A DNA stretch of 10,405 nucleotides from Parvularculaceae bacterium (GCA_013389125.1 JACADX010000266.1:1-10405); one strand, 5' to 3'. Shown: positions 1-6,273, numbered from the stretch's first letter. The notes: generated by a model not told the origin, from the letters alone. Translations and numbers: made by a program.

Positions 1-32
1 AAGCGAAAAAGGACGGCTCGCCGAAGCGGTGA
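1..32 (+). CDS. Possible 3' tail of an upstream gene (partial, uncertain)
   Basis: Frame 3 reads AKKDGSPKR then a TGA stop at 30-32, a composition typical of a lysine/arginine-rich protein C-terminus. The other two forward frames also run open from the window edge (to stops at 56-58 and 61-63), so the frame is not proven. No function can be assigned. The gap between this stop and the first complete gene contains the promoter-like stretch listed separately. Confidence 0.2.
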   Translation, partial: AKKDGSPKR

Positions 33-54
33 GCGGCGCGGCGCTTCGCGGCGA

Positions 55-83
55 TTGACTTGATGATTAACAAATAGTAGAAA
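55..83 (+). promoter_or_regulatory. Candidate promoter of the VOC-ArsR-SRPBCC-hydrolase block
   Basis: TTGACT at 55-60 matches the sigma-70 -35 consensus at five of six bases. After a 17-base spacer, TAGAAA at 78-83 is a weak -10. The stretch from 55 to 90 is sharply AT-rich against the GC-rich surroundings, as expected of a promoter. A ribosome-binding site AGAAGGA (98-104) follows, eight bases before the ATG at 113. The -35 element is good and the -10 is poor, so the call is moderate. Confidence 0.4.
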
Positions 84-90
84 TATTTCT
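79..90. promoter_or_regulatory. Perfect 12-bp palindrome, candidate ArsR-type operator
   Basis: AGAAATATTTCT is a perfect inverted repeat overlapping the candidate -10 and start region of the four-gene block. ArsR-family regulators bind AT-rich inverted repeats in their own promoters, and the second gene of this block encodes such a regulator. The palindrome is seen directly. Its role as the operator of that regulator is inferred. Confidence 0.4.
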
Positions 91-112
91 GGATCGCAGA
101 AGGAATGCCGCG

Positions 113-580
113 ATGACGAGCTACTACCGCCCGAAGGGGCTCTCCAGCGCCTTGAGCTATCTTGATCCAAAGCGGGCGCTGCTGTTTTTGGAGGACGCGT
201 TCGGCTTCGAGCCCTTGATGGTCATCGTCGACGAGAACGACAAGGTCGCCCATTCCGAAATGAGCTATGGCGATTCGGTCGTCATGGTCGGCAGCGAATG
301 GAGCGAGGATCACCGGAGCCCGAAATCGGCCGGCGGCAAGAACACGCAGTCCGTGCATGTGCAGCTCGCGCGGGGCGAGGACATCGACGCGCATTGCGCG
401 CGCGCGAGGAAGGCGGGCGCTGAAATCATCCAGGCGCCGGCGACGCAATTCTACGGCGACCGCACCTATCGCGCGAAGGATCCGGAAGGCCATGTCTGGA
501 CATTCGGCGTGACGGTGAACGAGATGACGCCCGCCGAATGGGACAAGGCGAGCGGGCTTAAAACCCGGAAGCGCGTGTGA
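113..580 (+). CDS. VOC-superfamily (glyoxalase/bleomycin-resistance fold) protein
   Basis: This 155-residue protein fits a single VOC module of two beta-alpha-beta-beta-beta repeats. The first spans roughly residues 9-60 (a fold entry ending in FLEDAFGFEP, then a strand carrying HSEM with Glu49). The second spans roughly 78-135 (VHVQ with His82, then YGDRTYRAKDPEGHVWTFG with His127). Glu49, His82 and His127 sit where VOC enzymes often hold a metal, but a complete ligand set cannot be confirmed by eye. VOC proteins include lyases, isomerases, dioxygenases and drug-binding proteins, so the substrate is unknown. The ATG at 113 has a clear ribosome-binding site (AGAAGGA, eight-base spacer). Its stop overlaps the GTG start of the ArsR-type gene by four bases, so the two are translationally coupled. 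VOC, small HTH regulator and SRPBCC genes recur together in proteobacteria. Family call is firm, function open. Confidence 0.85.
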   Translation: MTSYYRPKGLSSALSYLDPKRALLFLEDAFGFEPLMVIVDENDKVAHSEMSYGDSVVMVGSEWSEDHRSPKSAGGKNTQSVHVQLARGEDIDAHCARARKAGAEIIQAPATQFYGDRTYRAKDPEGHVWTFGVTVNEMTPAEWDKASGLKTRKRV

Positions 581-906
581 AGCCGTCAATCGTCGATCGC
601 AAGCTTGCGGCGCTTGCGGACCCCTCTCGCCGGCGCGTCATCGAGCTTTTGAGCGCGCGCCCGCGCCGCGCCGGCGAGCTTGCCGAGGCGCTCGGCCTTC
701 CGCCGCCGGCGATGAGCCGGCACCTGCGCGCGCTGAAAGAAGGCGGACTGGTCGCCGAGCGAATCGACGAGATCGATTCGCGCGTCCGCATTTATGCGCT
801 CAAGGACGGGGCCGTCGACGAGGTGAAGGCGTGGCTCGCGGCGACCGAGGCGCTGTGGTCCGATCAGCTTCGCGCCTTCAAGAAGCGCGTCGAGACGAAG
901 CGCTGA
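577..906 (+). CDS. ArsR-family winged helix-turn-helix transcriptional regulator
   Basis: A 109-residue protein with the ArsR winged-helix layout. It opens with DRKLAALADPSRRRVIELL (residues 7-25). The HTH is AGELAEALGLPPPAMSRHLRALKEGGLV split over about 32-59, with SRHLRAL (47-53) in the recognition helix. A beta-wing follows (VAERIDEIDSRVRIYAL, about 59-75) and then a charged C-terminal helix. It has no cysteine at all, so it lacks the ELCVC-type thiol metal site of ArsR/SmtB sensors. It belongs to the non-metal subgroup often paired with SRPBCC proteins. The GTG start at 577 overlaps the VOC stop by four bases (GTGA) and its TGA overlaps the next ATG by one base. It probably controls this block, perhaps through the palindrome at 79-90. 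The effector is unknown. Confidence 0.88.
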   Translation: MKPSIVDRKLAALADPSRRRVIELLSARPRRAGELAEALGLPPPAMSRHLRALKEGGLVAERIDEIDSRVRIYALKDGAVDEVKAWLAATEALWSDQLRAFKKRVETKR

Positions 907-1388
907 TGGCGGCGTCGGTCATCGTATCGATCCGCGTCGCGGCGCCGGCCGACGCGGCGTTTCGCGTCTTCGTCGACGAGATCGGCGTTTGGTGGCGGGA
1001 AAATCCGCTCTTCCAACTCACCGCGCGCGGCGACGGATCGCTGCGCTTTGAACCGGGCGAGGGCGGGCGGCTGATGACGCGGCTGCCGAATGGCGAGAAC
1101 TTTGAAATCGGCGCCGTCACCGAATGGAAGCCGGGCGAGCGGCTCGCTTTCACATGGCGAACGGCGACGTTTTCGCCGGAACAGTCGACGACGGTCGATG
1201 TCCGCTTTGAGCCTGTCGGCGACGAGACGCGCGTCACCGTCACGCATCGCGGCTGGGACGTCATCCCGAAGGAGCACGCTGCGCGCCACGGCTTCCCGCT
1301 TGGCGTCTTCCAGCAGCGGCTCGCCGAAAGCTGGCACGAGCGCCTGCTCCGGCTTCGCGCTGCGGCCGCTGCTGCAAAGCCCGATTGA
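906..1388 (+). CDS. SRPBCC-fold protein, AHSA1-like
   Basis: A 160-residue protein with the SRPBCC (START/Bet v 1) helix-grip fold in its AHSA1-like form. A first strand (VIVSIRVAAPADAAFRVFVD, residues 5-24) leads into WWRENP. A beta-sheet core follows, containing RFEPGEGGRLMTRL, AVTEWKPGERLAFTW (70-84) and the TTVDVRFEP / TRVTVTHRGWD strands. A C-terminal helix (about 133-153) closes the ligand cavity. The segment GWDVIPKEHAARHGF (116-130) is typical of the SRPBCC proteins found beside small ArsR regulators. Members bind hydrophobic ligands or act as hydrolase/cyclase-like or Hsp90-activator-like proteins; nothing here fixes the ligand. The ATG at 906 was chosen because it overlaps the ArsR stop (TGATG) and starts at the fold boundary. 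An in-frame start at 831 would add 25 residues read out of frame through the regulator. A short alanine-rich tail is unremarkable. Confidence 0.85.
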   Translation: MAASVIVSIRVAAPADAAFRVFVDEIGVWWRENPLFQLTARGDGSLRFEPGEGGRLMTRLPNGENFEIGAVTEWKPGERLAFTWRTATFSPEQSTTVDVRFEPVGDETRVTVTHRGWDVIPKEHAARHGFPLGVFQQRLAESWHERLLRLRAAAAAAKPD

Positions 1389-1441
1389 CCATCGCCCGCA
1401 AGTCGGCTCCATCATCGGCGGCGCAATTCTTGCGGGACTTC

Positions 1442-2311
1442 ATGCACGCCGAACCGACATCCCGACGATACATCTCGCAGCGCCTGAAGCTTCATTACGC
1501 CGACTGGGGCAATGCGAGCGCGCCGCCGCTCGTCCTCATGCATGGCGGGCGCGATCATTGCCGCAGCCTCGACTGGATCGCCCGCGATTTCGCCCGCGAT
1601 TATCACGTCATCGCCCCGGACCTTCGCGGCCACGGCGACAGCGACTGGTCGCCCGACGGCGAATACCCGATGCACGGCTTCGTCTACGACCTTGCGCAGC
1701 TCATCCACCAGCTGAAGCTCGCGCCCGTGACGATCGTCGCGCATTCGCTTGGCGGCAATATCGCGATCCGCTATGCGGGCCTTTATCCGGATAATGTCAG
1801 AAAGCTCGTCGCGATCGAGGGCCTCGGACCGTCGCCGAAGATGATCGCGGAATGGGAGAAGACGCCGCTCGCCGACCGCATCCGCGCCTGGATCGACAAC
1901 AAGCGCGCCGCGAGCGGACGCACCCCGCGGCGCTACGCGACGCTCGATGACGCGCTCTCTCGCATGAAGGACGAAAACAAGTTCCTCTCGGACGAACAGG
2001 CGCGCCATCTGACCGAGCACGGCGCGACCTGCAATGAGGACGGAACCTGGAGCTGGAAATTCGACCCATATGTCAACATTTGGCCGTGGCTTGACATTCC
2101 GCAGGCGGAGAAAGAGGCGCTGTGGTCGGCGATCGCATGCCCGACGCTGCTCGTTTACGGGGCCGACAGCTGGGCCTCCAATCCCGAGAAAGACGGTCGC
2201 GCGAAGCATTTCCGAAACGCGCGCGTCGTCTCGATCGCGAAAGCCGGCCACTGGGTCCATCACGACCAGTTTGAGGCGTTCATGTGCGTCGTGCGGGAAT
2301 TCATGCGTTAG
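1442..2311 (+). CDS. Alpha/beta-fold hydrolase
   Basis: This 289-residue protein has the full alpha/beta-hydrolase signature. There is an oxyanion-hole strand-turn LVLMHGG (30-36) and the segment APDLRGHGDSDWS (58-70). The nucleophile elbow AHSLGG holds Ser102. A variable lid (about 128-215) includes long charged helices and WSWKFDPYVN. The acid-bearing strand TLLVYGADSW holds Asp242, and the catalytic histidine is His270 in AGHWVHHDQF. The protein is probably a cytoplasmic esterase, lactonase or C-C bond hydrolase; the substrate is unknown. An alternative TTG start at 1385 overlaps the SRPBCC stop by four bases and adds 19 residues (giving 308 in total) ahead of the fold. I prefer the ATG at 1442 because the domain begins right after it, but its ribosome-binding site (GGGA, four-base spacer) is weak and coupling would favour 1385. 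Overlap or close spacing makes it the likely last gene of the block. Confidence 0.88.
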   Translation: MHAEPTSRRYISQRLKLHYADWGNASAPPLVLMHGGRDHCRSLDWIARDFARDYHVIAPDLRGHGDSDWSPDGEYPMHGFVYDLAQLIHQLKLAPVTIVAHSLGGNIAIRYAGLYPDNVRKLVAIEGLGPSPKMIAEWEKTPLADRIRAWIDNKRAASGRTPRRYATLDDALSRMKDENKFLSDEQARHLTEHGATCNEDGTWSWKFDPYVNIWPWLDIPQAEKEALWSAIACPTLLVYGADSWASNPEKDGRAKHFRNARVVSIAKAGHWVHHDQFEAFMCVVREFMR

Positions 2312-2352
2312 CCAAGGGCTTTGTCCGCGTCGCGCGGGCGAAAAAAAACTGC

Positions 2353-2381
2353 TGGACATCGGAACAAAAAGGGAATATCGA
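2353..2381 (+). promoter_or_regulatory. Candidate promoter for the micropeptide and dnaE
   Basis: TGGACA (2353-2358) matches the -35 consensus TTGACA at five of six positions. TATCGA (2376-2381), after a 17-base spacer, is a partial -10. The predicted start near 2388 would leave a leader of about 70 bases before the TTG at 2461. The LexA-type repeat at 2380-2394 overlaps the end of the -10, a position where a bound repressor would block initiation. The -10 is weak on its own; the overlap with the operator raises confidence. Confidence 0.42.
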
Positions 2382-2394
2382 ACAAAAGACGAAC
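2380..2394. promoter_or_regulatory. LexA (SOS) box, alphaproteobacterial type GAAC-N7-GAAC
   Basis: The sequence GAACAAAAGACGAAC is an exact GAAC-N7-GAAC direct repeat, equivalent to GTTC-N7-GTTC on the other strand, the operator form recognised by alphaproteobacterial LexA. The A-rich spacer and trailing AAAA also resemble known sites. A further GAACAAAA half-site lies at 2362-2369. The 8-base match could occur by chance in a long sequence, but its location in an A-rich promoter region just ahead of dnaE makes a functional site likely. lexA itself is not in the window. Confidence 0.6.
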
Positions 2395-2460
2395 AAAATC
2401 CGTTTTCGAATCGGCGCTGCGAGCGGTTCTGCTGGCCGCCAAGCTGGATGGAGGCGTCAA

Positions 2461-2580
2461 TTGGCCAAAACTGCCAGGGTTGTTGTGGAAACCGGCGTGT
2501 TGAAGGACGCAATGGGACTCGGCCTACTGCTCCTGATCATCGCGTCAAGCCAGCTGGCGAGCTTCGTTCTCGGCGCCTGA
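2461..2580 (+). CDS. Candidate 39-residue single-pass membrane micropeptide, possibly SOS-induced
   Basis: A TTG at 2461 lies six bases after a strong ribosome-binding site (GGAGG, 2450-2454) and opens a 39-residue frame ending in TGA at 2578-2580. Residues 1-17 are polar and slightly basic (MAKTARVVVETGVLKDA). Residues 18-39 form one hydrophobic helix (MGLGLLLLIIASSQLASFV then LGA), long enough to span the inner membrane, probably with the N-terminus in the cytoplasm. No conserved domain is recognised. The frame sits downstream of a LexA-type box and candidate promoter and ends 33 bases before dnaE, so the two may share a transcript. By size, topology and control it resembles SidA, the 29-residue SOS-induced division inhibitor of Caulobacter that acts on the divisome through FtsW; homology is not shown. 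An internal ATG at codon 18 would give only the helix. Non-ATG start and short length keep confidence moderate. Confidence 0.5.
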   Translation: MAKTARVVVETGVLKDAMGLGLLLLIIASSQLASFVLGA

Positions 2581-2613
2581 CCGCAGAAGATTCGTTAATC
2601 CGGAGGGGCGGCC

Positions 2614-5600
2614 ATGGCGGACCCGATCAAGGCGGAATTTCTGCGTTCGGCCCTCGAGGGCGGGGCCGCGCCGGGGGCGAAGGGCGATTTCGTCCACCTC
2701 CATCTTCACAGCGCCTATTCGCTTTCGGAAGGCGCGATCAAGATCGGCAAGCTGAAGGAGCTTTGCCTCGCCGACCGCATGCCGGCGGTGGCGCTGACGG
2801 ATACGAACAACCTGTTCGGCGCTCTTGAGGCGTCCGAAGTCTTGAGCGCGGCGGGAATCCAGCCGATTTCCGGTCTTCAGTTTTCCGTCGCGGTCGCCGC
2901 GCTGCAAAGCCTTGAAGCGCGCGGCGCCCGCCCGCCCTCGCTGGTCGTCCTCGCCCAGAATGAGGCGGGGTTTCGAAACCTCACGAAGCTGTCGAGCCGG
3001 GCATTTCTGCGCTCTGCGTCGGAGGAAGGGCCCTGCGCCGCCTTCGACTGGCTCCACGACCAAAATGACGGCGTCATCTGCCTTTCGGGGGGCTTTGACG
3101 GTCCGCTCGACCGCCTTCTTCGCGCCGACCGGGAAGAGGAAGCGCGAGCGCTGGCGGAGAGGCTTGCAGCGCTGTTTCAAGGTCGGTTCTACGTGGAATT
3201 GCAGCGACACGAGGCGCGCCGGCCGCTGTCGCAGGAAGCGCGGCTCCTTGATATAGCTTACGGCCTCGGCCTCCCGATCGTCGCGACGAACGAGCCTTAT
3301 TTTCCAAGGGCAGATGACTTCGAGGCGCATGATGCGCTGCTTTGCATTGCGGAAGGCGCCTACGTCCATCAGGAGGATCGCCGCACCGTCACGCCCGATC
3401 ATTACTTCAAAACGGCGGCCGAGATGCGGCTGTTGTTCCGCGATCTCCCTGAGGCCGTCGACGCGACGCTTGAAGTCGCGCGGCGCTGCGCGTTCCGGCC
3501 GAAGACGCGCGCCCCGATCCTGCCGCGGTTCACCAGCGGCACGGGCAAGGACGCCGAAGCGCTGGAGCTTGAAAGCCAGGCGCGCGAGGGGCTCAAGGAG
3601 CGCCTTGCGTCGATCGAGCCCGCCGCTGACGCCGCCATCTACTGGGACCGGCTCAAATTCGAACTCGACGTCATCAACAAAATGGGCTTTCCAGGCTATT
3701 TCCTCATCGTCGCCGACTTCATCAAGTGGGCGAAAAAGGAAGGCATCCCCGTCGGACCGGGGCGCGGCTCGGGCGCCGGCTCGCTCGTCGCGTGGTCGCT
3801 GACGATCACCGATCTTGATCCCTTGCGCTTCGGGCTCCTTTTCGAACGCTTTCTCAATCCCGAACGCGTGTCGATGCCGGACTTCGACATCGATTTTTGC
3901 CAGGACCGACGCGACGAAGTCATCCGCTACGTGCAGCGGAAATACGGGGCGGACCGCGTCGCGCAGATCATCACCTTCGGCAAGCTTCAGGCGCGTGCGG
4001 TGCTGCGCGATGTCGGACGAGTCATCGGCATGCCTTTTGGCCAGGTCGATCGCCTTTGCAAGCTTGTGCCGATGAATCCCGCCAATCCGGTGACGCTCGC
4101 CGAAGCGATCGAAATGGAGCCGCGCCTCAAAGAGGAGCGGGCGAGAGACGAAAGCGTCGCAGCGCTGCTCGAAAAGGCGCTGAAACTTGAAGGCCTTTAC
4201 CGCCACGCATCGACGCACGCCGCCGGCGTCGTCATCGGCGATCGCCCGCTCGATGAATTGACGCCTCTTTATCGCGACCCGCGGTCGGACATGCCGGCGA
4301 CCCAGTACAACATGAAATGGGTGGAGCCGGCCGGCCTCGTGAAGTTCGACTTTCTCGGCCTCAAGACGCTGACCGTGATCAAGGGCGCGGCGGCGCTCGT
4401 CGCTGCGTCCGGACGCGACGTCGATCCGGACCGATTGCCGCTCAAGGACAAAAAGACGTTCGACATGCTGGGCGAGGGCGCGACCGTCGGCGTCTTCCAG
4501 CTTGAAAGCTCCGGCATGCGTCAGACGCTGCGCTCAATGCGCCCGGACTGCCTTGAAGACATCATCGCGCTCGTCTCGCTCTACCGGCCGGGCCCGATGG
4601 AGAACATTCCGACTTATGTCGAAAGGAAGCAGGGGCTTCAAAAACCCGATTATCTCCATCCCTCGCTCGAGAGCGCGCTCAAGGAGACTTACGGCGTCAT
4701 CATCTATCAAGAACAGGTGATGCAGATCGCGCAGATCCTCTCCGGCTACACGCTCGGCGAGGCCGACCTTCTTCGGCGCGCGATGGGAAAGAAGCAGAAG
4801 GAGGAAATGGATCGCCAACGAGCGCGCTTCGTCGACGGCGCGAGGGCGAAGGGTGTCGATCCGCTGAAAGCGGCTTCAATCTTCGATCTCGTCGAGAAAT
4901 TTGCAGGCTACGGCTTCGACAAGTCGCACGCGGCCTGTTACGCCTACATCGCCTATCAGACAGCCTATCTGAAAGCGAATTTTCCGGCGGAGTTTCTCGC
5001 CGCCTCGATGACCTACGACATGGCGAACACCGACAAGCTCGCGGTCTTCTTGAAGGAGGCGCGCCGAAGCGGCGTCGACGTCAAGGCCCCGCATGTGAAT
5101 GCGTCGGAAGCGAATTTCACCGTCAGGGACGGCGCCATTCTTTATGCGCTCGGCGCCGTCAAGAACGTCAGCGAAGCGGCGATGCGCCTCATCGCCGACG
5201 AACGCCGCCGCGGGGGACCGTTCCTCGACATCCACGATTTCGCCGAACGCGTCGATCTTCGACAGATCGGCAAGAGGGCGATCGAAAATCTCGCAAGGGC
5301 GGGCGCGCTTGACGGGCTCCGCGCGACGCGCGCGGCGCTTGTCGCCGGGGCCGATCTCCTGCTTCGCTATTCCGCGCAAAGCTTCGACGAAAGGCGGAGC
5401 GCGCAGGGCGGCCTTTTCGATCTTGCGTCCTCACCGGCGCTTGACCGGCCGAAATTGCCCTCCGCCGACGACTGGACGCCAATGGACAGGCTGAACGAAG
5501 AGCGCGTCGCGCTCGGTTTCTACTTCAGCGGCCATCCGCTTGACGATTACTCGGTCGAACTCCGGCGCCTCAAGGCTGCGACATCGGCCGAGGCGTTTGA

Positions 5601-6123
5601 AATCGCGAAGTCGGGCAGCCGGTTTTCGGGTCAGATCCCTGCCGTCATTCGCGCGGTTCGCATGCGCCGGTCAAAAAGCGGTCGGCAATTCGCCTTTGTC
5701 GAGTGCTCGGACACCGTCGGCGAGTTCGAGATCGCTGTCTTCTCGGATGTCCTGGCGGTCGCGCGCGATCTCCTTGAACCTGGCGCGCTCGTCCTTCTGA
5801 CCGCGAACGCGGAGGAGCGCGAGGGCGAGGTGCGGTTTGCCTGCGATATGGTCCGCCGGCTTGACGCCGCCGCCGCCCAAACAACGTCGCAGCTCAGGAT
5901 CGCAATCGGGACCGAGGCGGGCCTTCAGTCCGTCCACCGCCGGCTCGCCGCGGCAAAGCCCGCCGCGCCGGGCGAGGCCGGCGACGTGGTTCTCGCCCTC
6001 GCTCTGCCCGACGCCGGCGGGCGGGAGGTCGAACTCGTCCTCAAGGGCCGGGCGGCCTGCACGCCGGCGATGCGCGGCGCCTTGAAGGCGGTCGAGGGGG
6101 TTTTGGACGTAGAACTCGTCTAG
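2614..6123 (+). CDS. dnaE: DNA polymerase III alpha subunit (replicative DnaE1)
   Basis: This is the 1169-residue catalytic subunit of the chromosomal replicase, in the usual DnaE1 length range. An N-terminal PHP domain (about 25-290) starts with HLHLHSAYS (28-36). The palm carries GPGRGSGAGS (381-390) and the catalytic aspartates Asp425 and Asp427 in PDFDIDF, plus Asp579 in VKFDFLGL. Finger motifs include SLYRPGPMENIP (655-666) and YGFDKSHAACYA (766-777). A helix-hairpin-helix region (about 830-905) follows, then an internal clamp-binding motif QGGLF (931-935), an OB-fold (about 1002-1085) and a C-terminal tau-binding-type region. The PHP site is degenerate: TDTNN has Thr64 where active enzymes have His (TDHGN), and TNEPYF has Tyr229 at another usual His, so proofreading presumably comes from a separate DnaQ. 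ATG 2614 follows GGAGGGG with a seven-base spacer from GGAGG. It lies 33 bases after the micropeptide frame and may share its LexA-controlled promoter. Confidence 0.98.
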   Translation: MADPIKAEFLRSALEGGAAPGAKGDFVHLHLHSAYSLSEGAIKIGKLKELCLADRMPAVALTDTNNLFGALEASEVLSAAGIQPISGLQFSVAVAALQSLEARGARPPSLVVLAQNEAGFRNLTKLSSRAFLRSASEEGPCAAFDWLHDQNDGVICLSGGFDGPLDRLLRADREEEARALAERLAALFQGRFYVELQRHEARRPLSQEARLLDIAYGLGLPIVATNEPYFPRADDFEAHDALLCIAEGAYVHQEDRRTVTPDHYFKTAAEMRLLFRDLPEAVDATLEVARRCAFRPKTRAPILPRFTSGTGKDAEALELESQAREGLKERLASIEPAADAAIYWDRLKFELDVINKMGFPGYFLIVADFIKWAKKEGIPVGPGRGSGAGSLVAWSLTITDLDPLRFGLLFERFLNPERVSMPDFDIDFCQDRRDEVIRYVQRKYGADRVAQIITFGKLQARAVLRDVGRVIGMPFGQVDRLCKLVPMNPANPVTLAEAIEMEPRLKEERARDESVAALLEKALKLEGLYRHASTHAAGVVIGDRPLDELTPLYRDPRSDMPATQYNMKWVEPAGLVKFDFLGLKTLTVIKGAAALVAASGRDVDPDRLPLKDKKTFDMLGEGATVGVFQLESSGMRQTLRSMRPDCLEDIIALVSLYRPGPMENIPTYVERKQGLQKPDYLHPSLESALKETYGVIIYQEQVMQIAQILSGYTLGEADLLRRAMGKKQKEEMDRQRARFVDGARAKGVDPLKAASIFDLVEKFAGYGFDKSHAACYAYIAYQTAYLKANFPAEFLAASMTYDMANTDKLAVFLKEARRSGVDVKAPHVNASEANFTVRDGAILYALGAVKNVSEAAMRLIADERRRGGPFLDIHDFAERVDLRQIGKRAIENLARAGALDGLRATRAALVAGADLLLRYSAQSFDERRSAQGGLFDLASSPALDRPKLPSADDWTPMDRLNEERVALGFYFSGHPLDDYSVELRRLKAATSAEAFEIAKSGSRFSGQIPAVIRAVRMRRSKSGRQFAFVECSDTVGEFEIAVFSDVLAVARDLLEPGALVLLTANAEEREGEVRFACDMVRRLDAAAAQTTSQLRIAIGTEAGLQSVHRRLAAAKPAAPGEAGDVVLALALPDAGGREVELVLKGRAACTPAMRGALKAVEGVLDVELV

Positions 6124-6156
6124 CAGCCGCTGCGGCCCTCAATGCTCGAAGGCCGG

Positions 6157-6185
6157 TTGAAAAAGCGGAATTTCCCCCCTATACG
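6157..6185 (+). promoter_or_regulatory. Promoter of the rpsB-tsf cluster
   Basis: TTGAAA (6157-6162) and TATACG (6180-6185, within CCTATACG) are separated by the ideal 17 bases. They match sigma-70 consensus at five and four of six positions, and CTATAC is a common alphaproteobacterial -10 form. Transcription would start near 6192, leaving an untranslated leader of about 80 bases before rpsB. It lies just after the dnaE stop, so rpsB need not rely on dnaE read-through. Confidence 0.6.
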
Positions 6186-6219
6186 CCGCCTCCATCACAC
6201 ACGCGGGGTCATCCTCGGT

Positions 6220-6237
6220 CGGCCGGATAACCGGTCG
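6220..6237 (+). promoter_or_regulatory. Hairpin in the rpsB leader
   Basis: Bases 6220-6226 and 6231-6237 can form a seven-pair stem (one G-U) closed by the four-base loop ATAA, about 25 bases before the rpsB ribosome-binding site. A perfect palindrome CTCCGCGGAG follows at 6244-6253. In gammaproteobacteria the S2 protein represses its own mRNA through a structured leader. Whether this leader does the same is inference; no match to that specific element is claimed. Confidence 0.35.
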
Positions 6238-6273
6238 CTGAAGCTCCGCGGAGGAAAAACCGAAGGAGACCTT

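Noticed and set aside
2322..2340. Short GC hairpin after the hydrolase followed by eight A residues
   Set aside because: A plus-strand terminator needs T residues after the stem, and here they are A. On the minus strand the T-run precedes the stem, so neither strand gives a terminator.
1412..2512. 366-codon minus-strand frame across the hydrolase
   Set aside because: It is antisense to a clear alpha/beta hydrolase and has arginine-rich low-information content, so it is a codon-bias shadow.
2284..2580. 98-codon version of the micropeptide frame starting inside the hydrolase
   Set aside because: The first part overlaps the hydrolase end and crosses the LexA-type box and candidate promoter, and it lacks a ribosome-binding site. 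The strong GGAGG supports the TTG at 2461 instead.
2545..4218. 557-codon open frame on the minus strand across dnaE
   Set aside because: It lies entirely antisense to the conserved PHP and palm coding sequence and has no recognisable domain. Long antisense frames are expected in GC-rich genes.
6133..6155. CGGCC/GGCCG hairpin just after dnaE as a terminator
   Set aside because: The stem is only five pairs with a 13-base loop and no T-run, so it is too weak to call.
6142..6273. 44-residue N-terminal extension of S2
   Set aside because: It would include the rpsB promoter and leader, has no ribosome-binding site, and precedes the conserved S2 start, which has its own AAGGAG.
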